DNA of 64,000 bases from Phycisphaerae bacterium (GTDB taxonomy: Bacteria; Planctomycetota; Phycisphaerae; Sedimentisphaerales; Anaerobacaceae): the NCBI GenBank assembly GCA_030604525.1, contig JAUVVQ010000009.1:1-64000 (forward strand), written 5' to 3'. Numbering within the stretch: the first letter of the stretch is position 1; each line of letters begins with the position of its first letter. The translations under genes were made by a program, and so were the position numbers. Positions 57,183 through 64,000 of the stretch are shown one piece after another. The notes below the pieces were generated by a model. It worked only from the letters and a program-made list of their open reading frames with translations. It did no database searches and was not told the DNA's origin.

Positions 57183-57531
57183 GGATATTTCTTCTCGCGC
57201 AGCAATAATTGCAGCTCGTTGTAATAGTTCCGAATTGTTTTATGCTTGCCAAATAGAGGTCCCCATCTTTTATTAACGCTTTGGGTCTTCTTATCTTCAA
57301 TAACAAAGTCTTTTTCATAAGCAGCAGAAACCGCAAACTCAAGACTAAATGCCGATTCAAAATAATCACTTCGTTATTAAAGCTTATTGTGTAAGTGATA
57401 CGGTCTTCTATATTCAGCTCAAACCTTACAGCTTTGTCAGGTGACAATAATACTATTGGTTTTGCAGATAACTGTTGTGCAGTGCCGATAAATATGAAAC
57501 TGAATAAAATGATTGTTCTTAAGAGTTTCAT
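57183..57531 (-). pseudogene. Truncated, frameshifted GH97 glycoside hydrolase (N-terminal domain only)
   Basis: ATG 57531 opens a signal peptide (LLRTIILFSFIFIGTAQQ) and IVLLSPDKAVRFELNIEDRI, YTISFNNEVII, the N-terminal beta-supersandwich of GH97. A frame change near the isoleucines then continues in another frame: ESAFSLEFAVSAAYE, RWGPLFGKHKTIRNYYNELQ and LLLREKKY, where family members have WxPVWGExxxIRNHYNEL. The catalytic barrel is missing; the repeat element begins right there. An original protein of about 650 residues is reduced to about 115. It once belonged to the alpha-glucosidase/alpha-galactosidase family. Confidence 0.8.
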
Positions 57532-57745
57532 TCTATAAATCTCCTTACATATCTTCGTTGCCGGATGCAGACTGTTAATATCTTCTGCTTTAGTTCATTT
57601 GAATTTAATAAACTTGATGCCAATTTCCTTTACATCGGTAACCATTACGAGTTACTCCCGGTTTGTGCTTCGTGATTCGTGGATTGATTGGTTTTAAGTC
57701 GTTAATAAATAGAAAAGGTTGACGGTTAGACGGTTTAAGGGATGT

Positions 57746-59389
57746 TTAATCGGTGGTTGGGACAATTGGTTCCCAGCGGACTTTTGCGGCGCCGAGGAGA
57801 GTTCCCGTGGCAAAGGCCAGGTCCACCTGCGCTATCTGATACTCCGTCAGTGCGAGAATCTCTGCGCTTTGGGCCTGGGCAAACTTTGTCTGAGCATCAA
57901 GAACATCGGTAGATGTGCGAAGCCCGAGTTCAAACTGTCTTTTCTCCGCTCGAAAAAGTCTGCCGGAGAGAATGCTATTTTGCCTGCTGGCCAAGATGCG
58001 CTGCCAATTTGCCTCGAGCTGGTCAACGGCTTTAAGGACTTCAACCTCAATTAGTGCTCTTCGGCTTTTGCGCGTGGCGAGTCGCTGCCGGCGCTGGTAG
58101 AAGGCCTGACGCAAGCGGCTTTTGGCGGCTTCGTTTCCCAATGGGACAAGCAGCTGCAGACCGAGTGAATGGTCCTCAAAATGCTTGTCGTAAAGCAAGT
58201 CGTACGCATCTGGCCTGGTGGCGCCAAGACCGTTTATGTTATATGTATAATTGAGAGTGACGAGGGGAAGCGCCTGGTTGCGGAGGTAGTCAACGGTGCT
58301 GGCATCCCTTGCAAGCCGCAGTTCAAGCTCGAGCATCTCCGTGCGATTTTCAATAGCAGCTTTGACGACGCGGTTCCCATCCAATTCATAATGGACGGGG
58401 TCCGGCTCAGTAGCGCAAATCAACACTGTAGAGCTTTGAGTATCCAGCCCGGGCTTATTCAGAAGCTGCTTAAGTTCTCGCTCTCTATCACGGACGCTGT
58501 TTTCGGCGACAATAATTGCCTCAAGCTGAGCAGCGACACCTGCTTCGGCACGGATGACCTCCACCTGAGCGCGCTCACCTGAGTTGACAAATCGCCGGGC
58601 CTGCTCGAGCTGGGTCTGGGCCAAATCGTACTGCTGCTTGCGCACAGTGAGCTCTTTTCTTGCGGCGTAAAACCGCCAGTAGGCGCGGTCCGCAGCGGCG
58701 ATGACCCTTATGACCTCAAGCTTGGTCTGTGTCTCGCTTATCTGTTGGTCGTATTGTGCGATACGAATGGAGTGTGTGTTGGTGCGGTTACCGGCGTTTT
58801 TTAAGAGGGGCTGACTGATTGAAACCGCAAAATCTGAATTGTATCGAGGATTAAGGGATTCGCTAAACTCGGAGAACGCTTCATCCATTTTAACACGGCT
58901 GTCAATTACATCGAAGGAGACGTTTCCGCCGGTACGCAGTGGTATTTGAACACCAAGGTCAACATTTGAGACATCGACCGAAGAGCCGGCAAGGGTTGTC
59001 TCGGTAGGAGTGTCGGTCTTTATGTAAGAGGCGGTTGTAGAAAAGGCAGCCTCGAATTTGGCTTCTTCCTGGCTTACTTGTTGGGCGGCGATGGCAGGGG
59101 CGATAAGCTGGGCTTTGATACTGAGGTTATTGGATATCGCAAGCGCGCGACATTCCTGGAGCGTAAGCTGGAGCTTTCCTGTTGGTGGTTCATTAACATC
59201 GCCTGGTTGTTCGGGAGTGGCCTTCAATTGCTCCCAATCAAATTGTTCTATTTGCCGCAATTTTGCAGGCGGGGTTTTTATTTCGTAAAACTCCCGGCCA
59301 GTTGGAATCTGTTCGCAACCAGCAACAAGCAACAAGCCGAACGCAATAAAGAAGGTTATGGATTTTGTTGTGAATAATTGTTTACTCAT
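57746..59389 (-). CDS. TolC-family outer membrane efflux lipoprotein
   Basis: 547 residues from ATG 59389; a start at 59413 is possible but inside the permease gene. The signal peptide ends LLLVAGC, a lipobox. Two OEP repeats follow: LTLQECRALAISNNLSIKAQ at the front, long helices with RQQYDLAQTQLEQARRFV, and GLRTSTDVLDAQTKFAQAQ near the end, typical of TolC-type trimers. The start overlaps the last codons of the permease gene, so translation is coupled. With the MacB-like permease and ATPase it makes an export system without a visible adaptor gene (MacA) in the window. Confidence 0.9.
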   Translation of the reverse strand: MSKQLFTTKSITFFIAFGLLLVAGCEQIPTGREFYEIKTPPAKLRQIEQFDWEQLKATPEQPGDVNEPPTGKLQLTLQECRALAISNNLSIKAQLIAPAIAAQQVSQEEAKFEAAFSTTASYIKTDTPTETTLAGSSVDVSNVDLGVQIPLRTGGNVSFDVIDSRVKMDEAFSEFSESLNPRYNSDFAVSISQPLLKNAGNRTNTHSIRIAQYDQQISETQTKLEVIRVIAAADRAYWRFYAARKELTVRKQQYDLAQTQLEQARRFVNSGERAQVEVIRAEAGVAAQLEAIIVAENSVRDRERELKQLLNKPGLDTQSSTVLICATEPDPVHYELDGNRVVKAAIENRTEMLELELRLARDASTVDYLRNQALPLVTLNYTYNINGLGATRPDAYDLLYDKHFEDHSLGLQLLVPLGNEAAKSRLRQAFYQRRQRLATRKSRRALIEVEVLKAVDQLEANWQRILASRQNSILSGRLFRAEKRQFELGLRTSTDVLDAQTKFAQAQSAEILALTEYQIAQVDLAFATGTLLGAAKVRWEPIVPTTD

Positions 59390-60641
59390 GTCTAAGAGCC
59401 TCAATAGGGTCAAGTCTGGCGGCCTTAATTGCCGGAAAGAGTCCGAAACACACGCCTACAACGCCGGCAAAACCAAATGAAAGCACGACCGCCCAGAGCG
59501 GAATATAAGTTTTTGCGAGAAGAGGATTTATCATTGATATTCCCAATGTCAGGAGTTTGCCGAATCCAACGCCTATCAGCCCTCCAAAGAAACACAAAAT
59601 AACCGCTTCAACGAGGAATTGTGTGAGGATTGCAGATTTTTTCGCACCAACGGCTTTTCGAAGACCGATTTCCCGTGTGCGTTCGGATATGGATACAAGC
59701 ATAATGTTCATAATACCAACACCGCCGACGAGCAGAGAAATTCCTACAATTCCACCCGCTACTAACGTTACCACAAGAGCTATGTTGTTGAATGTTTGTA
59801 TGGCGCTCTTAAGAGATAGAACGCTGAATGTGTCCGGGTCGCCCGGCTTGATACGGCGGGTACGCCGCAGGAAAAACTTTATCTCCGCAACGGCTTCTTC
59901 CAGTGCTTTGGTTGATTTGCTCTCTGCAAGAACCATTATCCAGGGTTTACCAAACTTATAACTCGTCCTGAACGGGATAATAGCTTCGTAATCTTCGCGG
60001 TTTGTTCCACCGAAATTGAAACCCATTTGCACTTTTTTCTCTATTACTCCAACAATGCTAAATGTGTTATGGCCGATGCGAATCAACTGACCGATGCAGT
60101 CGATATCCAATCGAAGTTTGTCACGCAATTGAGGGTCGATGAGACAGACGTATCGCGTCTGGTCAATCATCGAAAACTTCCTGCCGAGGACAATAGGCCG
60201 GCTTTCAATTTCGTGCCAGGAAGGCTCCACTCCACTGACATCGACATCCCTGACCGATTTTTCGCCAAATCGCACGGTCTGTTGGTTCCCACTTAATCGC
60301 GTGTATCTGGCGACCGAAGGGCAATGTTCGAGCATACCGTCAAAATCCTCCGCCGAAAAGCGAACATTCCACAAGGGCAAATGGCTTAAGGGGCCCGTAT
60401 CGGGCCTTTGGGGACTTATGATTATAGAGTTGCTGCCGAATGACTCGACCTGGCTGAGAACAGTGGCCTTGAGCCCGGTCAAAGCGGCGATAACGGCGGT
60501 GACCGAAGCCACGCCAATTACGATGCCAACAGTGGTGAGCAATGACCTTGTCTTGTTCGCCCAGATCTGACTAATCGCAAGATGGGTGCTCTGATACAAG
60601 AGTTGTGCACAAACCAGAGGCATCAAGAACAGCTTTCTCAT
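59382..60641 (-). CDS. MacB-like ABC transporter permease
   Basis: 419 residues. Four hydrophobic segments: one at the start (after LFLMPLVCAQLLYQSTHLAI), three near the end in the FtsX domain (ISLLVGGVGIMNIMLVSISERTREIGLRKAVGA region, then VILCFFGGLIGVGFG and the last). A large periplasmic domain (about 65-280) lies between. The family drives lipoprotein, macrolide or peptide release by mechanotransmission. It overlaps the ATPase gene by four bases and the efflux gene by eight. Nothing is broken. Confidence 0.92.
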   Translation of the reverse strand: MRKLFLMPLVCAQLLYQSTHLAISQIWANKTRSLLTTVGIVIGVASVTAVIAALTGLKATVLSQVESFGSNSIIISPQRPDTGPLSHLPLWNVRFSAEDFDGMLEHCPSVARYTRLSGNQQTVRFGEKSVRDVDVSGVEPSWHEIESRPIVLGRKFSMIDQTRYVCLIDPQLRDKLRLDIDCIGQLIRIGHNTFSIVGVIEKKVQMGFNFGGTNREDYEAIIPFRTSYKFGKPWIMVLAESKSTKALEEAVAEIKFFLRRTRRIKPGDPDTFSVLSLKSAIQTFNNIALVVTLVAGGIVGISLLVGGVGIMNIMLVSISERTREIGLRKAVGAKKSAILTQFLVEAVILCFFGGLIGVGFGKLLTLGISMINPLLAKTYIPLWAVVLSFGFAGVVGVCFGLFPAIKAARLDPIEALRHE

Positions 60642-61270
60642 GACATTTCCTCCTGCAGACCGCCACTGGAACGTGACTTCTCAGAGGTGTCACTGTTTGT
60701 CGGCAGGTCGCTGCAGATTCGGCCATCTTCGAGATGAATTATCCGATTAGTATGCTTAGCGACATACTCTTCATGCGTTACCACGATGATAGTCTGACCT
60801 TCGCGATGAAGCAGGTCAAAGAGTTCGAGTATGCCTTCGCTGGTTTTGCTGTCCAGATTTCCGGTTGGCTCATCGGCAAGGAGTATGCTCGGGTTACATA
60901 TCAGAGCCCTTGCGATGGCAACACGTTGTTTTTCACCTCCGGAGAGCTGGTTTGGTTTGTGCTTTATTCGGTCGGTCAGTCCTACCCGCTCGAGTGCCTG
61001 CATTGCCTGTTTTCTTCGACCGAACCAGCCATTGCGCGAATAAATCAATGGCATCTCGACATTCCCGAGAGCGGTGAGCTGGCTGAGTAACTCAAACGAT
61101 TGAAAAACAAAACCTATTCGTTCATTCCGAACCCGCGCGAGTTCGACTTCACTAAGTGTTGTGGTGTCCTGGTCATCCAAATCGTAGCAACCGGAAGTTG
61201 CCTTGTCGAGACAGCCCATCACATTCATGAGTGTGCTTTTGCCGGAGCCCGATTGTCCGATAGTGAACAA
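60638..61270 (-). CDS. MacB/LolD-type ABC ATPase, lacking its N-terminus
   Basis: 210 codons can be read from a TTG at 61270. Present are Walker [11 protein letters not shown]-loop FVFQSFELL, signature [15 protein letters not shown], Walker [14 protein letters not shown] and the switch His in VVTHEE. Missing are the 35-40 residues before Walker A that hold the A-loop and first strands; homology stops at about 61262, next to a run of nine A's (on the plus strand). Family members begin well before this. The gene is thus 5'-truncated, probably inactive, at the prophage joint. The TTG start is only what the frame allows. Confidence 0.8.
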   Translation of the reverse strand: MFTIGQSGSGKSTLMNVMGCLDKATSGCYDLDDQDTTTLSEVELARVRNERIGFVFQSFELLSQLTALGNVEMPLIYSRNGWFGRRKQAMQALERVGLTDRIKHKPNQLSGGEKQRVAIARALICNPSILLADEPTGNLDSKTSEGILELFDLLHREGQTIIVVTHEEYVAKHTNRIIHLEDGRICSDLPTNSDTSEKSRSSGGLQEEMS

Positions 61271-61510
61271 AAAAAAATAATTACCGAACTCATTTCCGCC
61301 CCTAAAAGCAATAGTGCTCAGGTCAAGAACCGAGATAAAAAAACTTTACAGGATGCCATTGACACCATAAAAAAAACCGCTAAAATAGAACGGACTAACC
61401 CGGGTTCCATCGTGAAAGTTCTCAGTAAAACCGATCAGCTTGAGTTCCGGCAGCTCGCCGAGCAGCTTGCCCCTGCTACCGGAAAAGATAAAAAAGCCAA
61501 AGAGGGTTAA
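61262..61510 (+). CDS. 5'-truncated or frameshifted small gene at the junction
   Basis: The plus frame reads [58 protein letters not shown] and ends LAPATGKDKKAKEG. No ATG is in frame after the junction. A GTG at 61264 would give MNKKKIITELIS only if the A-run had ten A's in place of nine. So it is either cut at the joint or shifted in a homopolymer. The charged helical product is unrecognised. Two bases after its stop region the zinc-ribbon gene begins. Confidence 0.5.
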   Translation, partial: SEQKKIITELISAPKSNSAQVKNRDKKTLQDAIDTIKKTAKIERTNPGSIVKVLSKTDQLEFRQLAEQLAPATGKDKKAKEG

Positions 61511-61512
61511 AA

Positions 61513-61971
61513 ATGAAAACTCAATGCCCTGAATGTAAAAAAGTATTCCACCTGCCTGCTGTCTACCTGGACAAGCAAATAAAGTGCCCCCGCTGCAAAA
61601 CCGAATTCCCCGCACGGAAGTTCAAAAAACCACCCATCGTCATCCCCGACCAGCTTCCGCTAAAAACCGATTCCTGGCCAACCGCTGCAAAAAAAACAGC
61701 ATACGCAGGTTATACCCTCCAGGTCTTTGGTATATTAGTAGCGTTGTGTAACATATTTAATCTCACCCTGGCAGCAAGATGGGAGAAACAAAACTTCTTA
61801 CAGGAAAAATTATATCATGATTCACTGGGGCTTCCCACTGTACCTCTACCGGAATACGCAGCAGCATTCACCTGGCTTTTTGTTTTTTTAGGGCTCTTAC
61901 TCTTTGCCATAGGAAACCTCATTTGTTGGCTCGGTAGAATTTATCTCATCTTAAATGACAAACAAAAATAA
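61513..61971 (+). CDS. Zinc-ribbon membrane protein
   Basis: 152 residues. The N-terminal CPECKKVFHLPAVYLDKQIK then CPRCKTEFP is an MJ0042-type zinc ribbon with two CxxC knuckles. Two hydrophobic segments (about 75-95 and 117-143) follow. A zinc-ribbon head on membrane helices is common in Planctomycetota, with unknown task. It starts three bases after the junction gene, so it could be either host or prophage cargo. A phage-type promoter lies after it. Confidence 0.75.
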   Translation: MKTQCPECKKVFHLPAVYLDKQIKCPRCKTEFPARKFKKPPIVIPDQLPLKTDSWPTAAKKTAYAGYTLQVFGILVALCNIFNLTLAARWEKQNFLQEKLYHDSLGLPTVPLPEYAAAFTWLFVFLGLLLFAIGNLICWLGRIYLILNDKQK

Positions 61972-61985
61972 TTTAATTTTTCCCC

Positions 61986-62013
61986 TTGACATCGCCGACT
62001 ATCCTCATATAAT
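61986..62013 (+). promoter_or_regulatory. Consensus sigma-70 promoter of the prophage operon
   Basis: TTGACA (61986-61991) and TATAAT (62008-62013), both exact consensus, with a 16 bp spacer. It points into the prophage genes. Confidence 0.78.
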
Positions 62014-62071
62014 TACTGAAAACTGAATATGACGGCCTCATCAGCCGCCGAAAAGCGAGCTTGTAAACACG

Positions 62072-62114
62072 GCCCGCCGACTGAGTTGAACTACTTAGTT
62101 GTCGGGCGTTTTCT
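62072..62114 (+). terminator. Leader hairpin with T-run between the promoter and first prophage gene
   Basis: GCCCGCCGACTGAGT (from 62072) pairs with ACTTAGTTGTCGGGC (ending 62107) through 14 of 15 positions, including two G-U pairs, then GTTTTCT. It could terminate a short RNA of about 90 nt or attenuate the operon that starts at 62183. Confidence 0.6.
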
Positions 62115-62182
62115 ATGCGCCTGCCTGAGAATTTTTAACGCGGATAATGGACATCCGCCAAAAATTTACAAGGAGGTAAAAA

Positions 62183-62767
62183 ATGAAGACACATCTCGCA
62201 TCAATCCTAATTGTTTCTTTTATTCTCGCTCTCGTGAGCGCCGGCTGCGCCAATCCCCTGCGGCTGGCTCCGACTGAGCCGCAGAAACAAATCACCTTCC
62301 GCACCCACCTGAACGCCCTCGCCGTCAACTCCTCCGGAGCCGAGGCGAACACTCCCGCCACCAAGCAGCTCGTCGAAGGCACTGCCGCCTCGCTCGATTA
62401 TGCCGGCCAGCCGGCAAATCCCGACATCACCGACTATACAGCTACTCTTTCAGCCGCCCGGTCCGATGCCGTAAGGCGGCCGACAATCGAGAAAATCTCC
62501 GGCGGTATTAACGAAGGTCTGTCTTTGGTGGCCCAGATTGCACTCGCATTCGGTGTAGGCGGCTCGACTCTCGGCGGCAAAAAGCTTCTCGACTGGGTCA
62601 AATTAGCCAAGGTCAAAAACAAGGCGTTAACTGAAATCATCCAGGGCAACGAGTTTCTTAAGTCAACATTAACCCCCGCCGCAATAAATGATTTTAAGAG
62701 CAAACAAAGTCAGGCCCAGTCCATATCAACCGAAAAAATCGTAAAGGACATTAAACTCGGAGATTAA
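62183..62767 (+). CDS. Prophage lipoprotein
   Basis: 194 residues; AGGAGG lies eight bases before the ATG. The signal peptide ends LVSAGC, a lipobox. After an Ala/Thr/Ser-rich stretch (AEANTPATKQLVEG) there is one weakly hydrophobic segment (LSLVAQIALAFGVGGSTLGG, about 115-134) and a helical end. Codon choice is more GC-rich than in the neighbouring bacterial genes. Its place before the gp25-gp27-type genes suggests a lysis or entry-exclusion role, but that is a guess. Confidence 0.7.
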   Translation: MKTHLASILIVSFILALVSAGCANPLRLAPTEPQKQITFRTHLNALAVNSSGAEANTPATKQLVEGTAASLDYAGQPANPDITDYTATLSAARSDAVRRPTIEKISGGINEGLSLVAQIALAFGVGGSTLGGKKLLDWVKLAKVKNKALTEIIQGNEFLKSTLTPAAINDFKSKQSQAQSISTEKIVKDIKLGD

Positions 62768-62769
62768 CG

Positions 62770-63159
62770 ATGGTAGCCCCCGCATTCCAGATATTGAGTA
62801 TCCTGTTATCCGCCGCCGCTGCGTTAGTCGGCGGCTTAGTCCTTTATAATTTCAGGATGCTCACCAAGCGGCTGGACATCCAGGACAAAAAAATCTCGAA
62901 TATCGAAGCCGCTCAGCAGCGTCTATCAGCCAGGAAGGAGACCTGTCAGCGGGAATTCGTCTCGACAGAGGTTTTCGTCAGGGAAAGCGGCTTCACCCGC
63001 AGCCGGCTCAACCGTGCTGTCGAGGGCATCGAGCGGCTTTCCGCTAAATTAGATTCGATCAATCAGCTCCCTCAGCTCGCCGGTCAGGTCGCCTCGCAAA
63101 CGGTAAAAGAAATCTTTAAACATATAAATCTAAAGGAATCCGCCCATGTCGAATCGTAA
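62770..63159 (+). CDS. DUF2730-like (Mu gp25 position) membrane protein
   Basis: 129 residues. One N-terminal hydrophobic helix (FQILSILLSAAAALVGGLVLY) then a long coiled coil (LDIQDKKISNIEAAQQRL, AVEGIERLSAKLDSI). In Mu-like phages gp25 (DUF2730) has this design and stands two genes before gp27, exactly as here. It begins three bases after the lipoprotein stop and overlaps the following gene by 14 bases. Family assignment by design and order, not by motif. Confidence 0.62.
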   Translation: MVAPAFQILSILLSAAAALVGGLVLYNFRMLTKRLDIQDKKISNIEAAQQRLSARKETCQREFVSTEVFVRESGFTRSRLNRAVEGIERLSAKLDSINQLPQLAGQVASQTVKEIFKHINLKESAHVES

Positions 63160-63466
63160 TGCCAAAAGGATTAAACTTACCCGCCGCTGGATGCTTGAGA
63201 GTCTCGAGCTGATGTACCCGACCCCGTTGACTATGCGCACCTTGTTTGACGCCGTCTTATTGCTCGACGAAATTTACGATATCGATTTATTAAAAAAAGA
63301 TATCACTTATTTCAAAGATAAAGGATGGCTCCGCTTTATCGACATCAGCGACCCTCCTCCCTCCTTCATCGACAGGGTAGTCAGCTTGACCGCTGCCGGC
63401 AAGGAGATTGCAGAGCGGACCATAAACGACCCAGCTCTCGAGGAGATTTTGAGACCTAATGTCTAA
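63146..63466 (+). CDS. Winged-helix-like phage protein (Mu gp26 position)
   Basis: 106 residues. LTRRWMLESLELMYPTPLTM, IDLLKKDITYFKDKGWLRFI and VVSLTAAGKEIAERT have the helix-helix-wing pattern of winged-helix proteins that hold this slot in Mu-like prophages. Overlaps the upstream gene by 14 bases and the next by eight. Probably involved in packaging or head-gene control, with no direct evidence. Confidence 0.6.
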   Translation: MSNRNAKRIKLTRRWMLESLELMYPTPLTMRTLFDAVLLLDEIYDIDLLKKDITYFKDKGWLRFIDISDPPPSFIDRVVSLTAAGKEIAERTINDPALEEILRPNV

Positions 63467-64000
63467 ACGCAGAACGCACAGCACAATCGACAGACTGCCG
63501 CCTGGCTTGCATCAGACGATCACCGAGATGCTCGTCGACAACTTCTGGCCGTCGGACTTCGACCACAGCAAAAACAAAGGCAATCCCCGCTACGAAGATG
63601 TCGCTGCCTATTGCGAGGCCAGGGGTTTCGTTATCTCCGCATCCGCCGTCGGCAGATTCGGCATGCGTATGCGGAATCTGGCAACGTTGAAGCAGGCAGG
63701 CATCATCGTCAAGGATGTAATGTCTGATATGACTGCCGAGAAAGCCACTGAGCTGCAGAAAGCCACCAGCCAGATCATAACCGCCAAGGTAATAGAATTC
63801 GCCGTCGAGGGTAAGCTGAAGGCCAAGGAGCTTGCCAACATCGCCCAGGCCGTCAAGAACTGCACTAAGGTATCTATCGACGCCGACAGATACATCGCCG
63901 CCCAGCTCGAAGAAAAAGCCGCCAGGTCGGCTAAATCCACGAGGAAAAAGCTGACTAAGGCAGGCGTTAACAAAAAACTTATTCAGGAAATTATCGATGA
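63459..64000 (+). CDS. DUF3486 (Mu gp27-like) protein, 3' end beyond the window
   Basis: Open from ATG 63459 to the window edge (180 codons seen). The start THSTIDRLPPGLHQTITEML and the later VISASAVGRFGMRMRN match DUF3486 proteins of Mu-like phages (a STIDxLP start and a SxSAVGRYxxR helix). A Lys/Ala-rich helical part follows (LKAKELANIAQAVKN). gp27 is thought to work with the terminase; gp28, the large terminase, should follow just outside. High GC at third positions agrees with a phage origin. Partial only because the window stops. Confidence 0.78.
   Translation, partial: MSKRRTHSTIDRLPPGLHQTITEMLVDNFWPSDFDHSKNKGNPRYEDVAAYCEARGFVISASAVGRFGMRMRNLATLKQAGIIVKDVMSDMTAEKATELQKATSQIITAKVIEFAVEGKLKAKELANIAQAVKNCTKVSIDADRYIAAQLEEKAARSAKSTRKKLTKAGVNKKLIQEIID

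Noticed and set aside
61100-61261. Plus-strand frame extending the junction gene upstream
   Set aside because: These bases encode the ATPase Walker A and Q-loop on the minus strand, so only the part after 61262 can belong to the plus-strand gene.
61263-61345. Extending the ABC ATPase upstream in frame (VLDLSTIAFRGG...)
   Set aside because: The frame stays open for about 30 codons and looks faintly like an ABC N-terminus, but it has no start codon of the usual kind, wrong spacing to Walker A, and overlaps the charged plus-strand gene.

Overview
The window looks like a chromosomal contig of a Planctomycetota bacterium, most likely of the Phycisphaerae/Sedimentisphaerales side (a family-level guess from gene content, not a search). 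Pointers are: a prepilin-type protein ending in an ADGHV motif, a hydrazine-synthase-alpha-like c-type cytochrome protein, a HTH/acidic/membrane protein of a type common in that phylum, PQQ-like propellers fused to esterases, a LamG protein, a GH2 beta-galactosidase, a GH97 remnant, and Gram-negative envelope genes (heptose epimerase, OmpA-type lipoprotein, TolC/MacB-type exporter). Most genes carry good AGGAGG-type ribosome binding sites. I moved many starts inward to the ATG that follows one.

Layout. 0.1-3 kb: secreted LamG protein, a decayed IS21 istB tail and tRNA-Arg(TCT). 3.3-9.5 kb: site-2 protease with CBS domains, then a minus-strand alpha-glucan group (GH57/DUF3536, malQ, DUF72). 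9.9-14 kb: clpB converging on hisH-hisF. 14-20 kb: amino-sugar metabolism (nagB, a DUF4954 beta-helix protein, glmS) and a pseudopilin; a short palindromic mobile repeat sits behind nagB. 20-29 kb: a minus-strand operon of an esterase-propeller-esterase fusion, a second propeller, a small ORF and lacZ. 29-34 kb: remnants, small lipoproteins, tRNA-Pro(TGG), a HTH/membrane protein and OmpA-ndk. 35-42 kb: Na+/sugar symporter, galactokinase, a frameshifted propeller gene and the HzsA-like protein. 42-50 kb: beta-CASP nuclease, tatC/tatA, and opposite them a cluster with Tat-type motifs (DUF6599, DUF362, a NapH-NapG-like fusion, an aldo/keto reductase). 50-57 kb: a tiny orphan transcription unit, hldD, tyrS followed by a nucleotidyltransferase pair bracketed by a copy of the tyrS 3' end, and a B12-dependent ribonucleotide reductase. 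57-61 kb: GH97 remnant and a TolC/MacB-type export operon. 61.3-64 kb: a fragment of a Mu-like prophage (genes in gp25-gp26-gp27 order), joined abruptly to the 5'-truncated exporter ATPase.

How parts fit together. LacZ releases galactose outside or in the periplasm, and the symporter and galactokinase could take it up and phosphorylate it; the two-esterase fusion would remove acyl decorations first. GH57 and MalQ would handle intracellular alpha-glucan. NagB and GlmS interconvert fructose-6-phosphate and glucosamine-6-phosphate. TatA/TatC lie next to three proteins with twin-arginine motifs.

The most interesting items are the tyrS 3'-end duplication around a nucleotidyltransferase module, the roughly 115 bp palindromic element that truncates GH97, the double-esterase/propeller fusion, the NapH-NapG fusion with an internal Tat motif, the 33-residue orphan gene with its own promoter and terminator, and the prophage junction.
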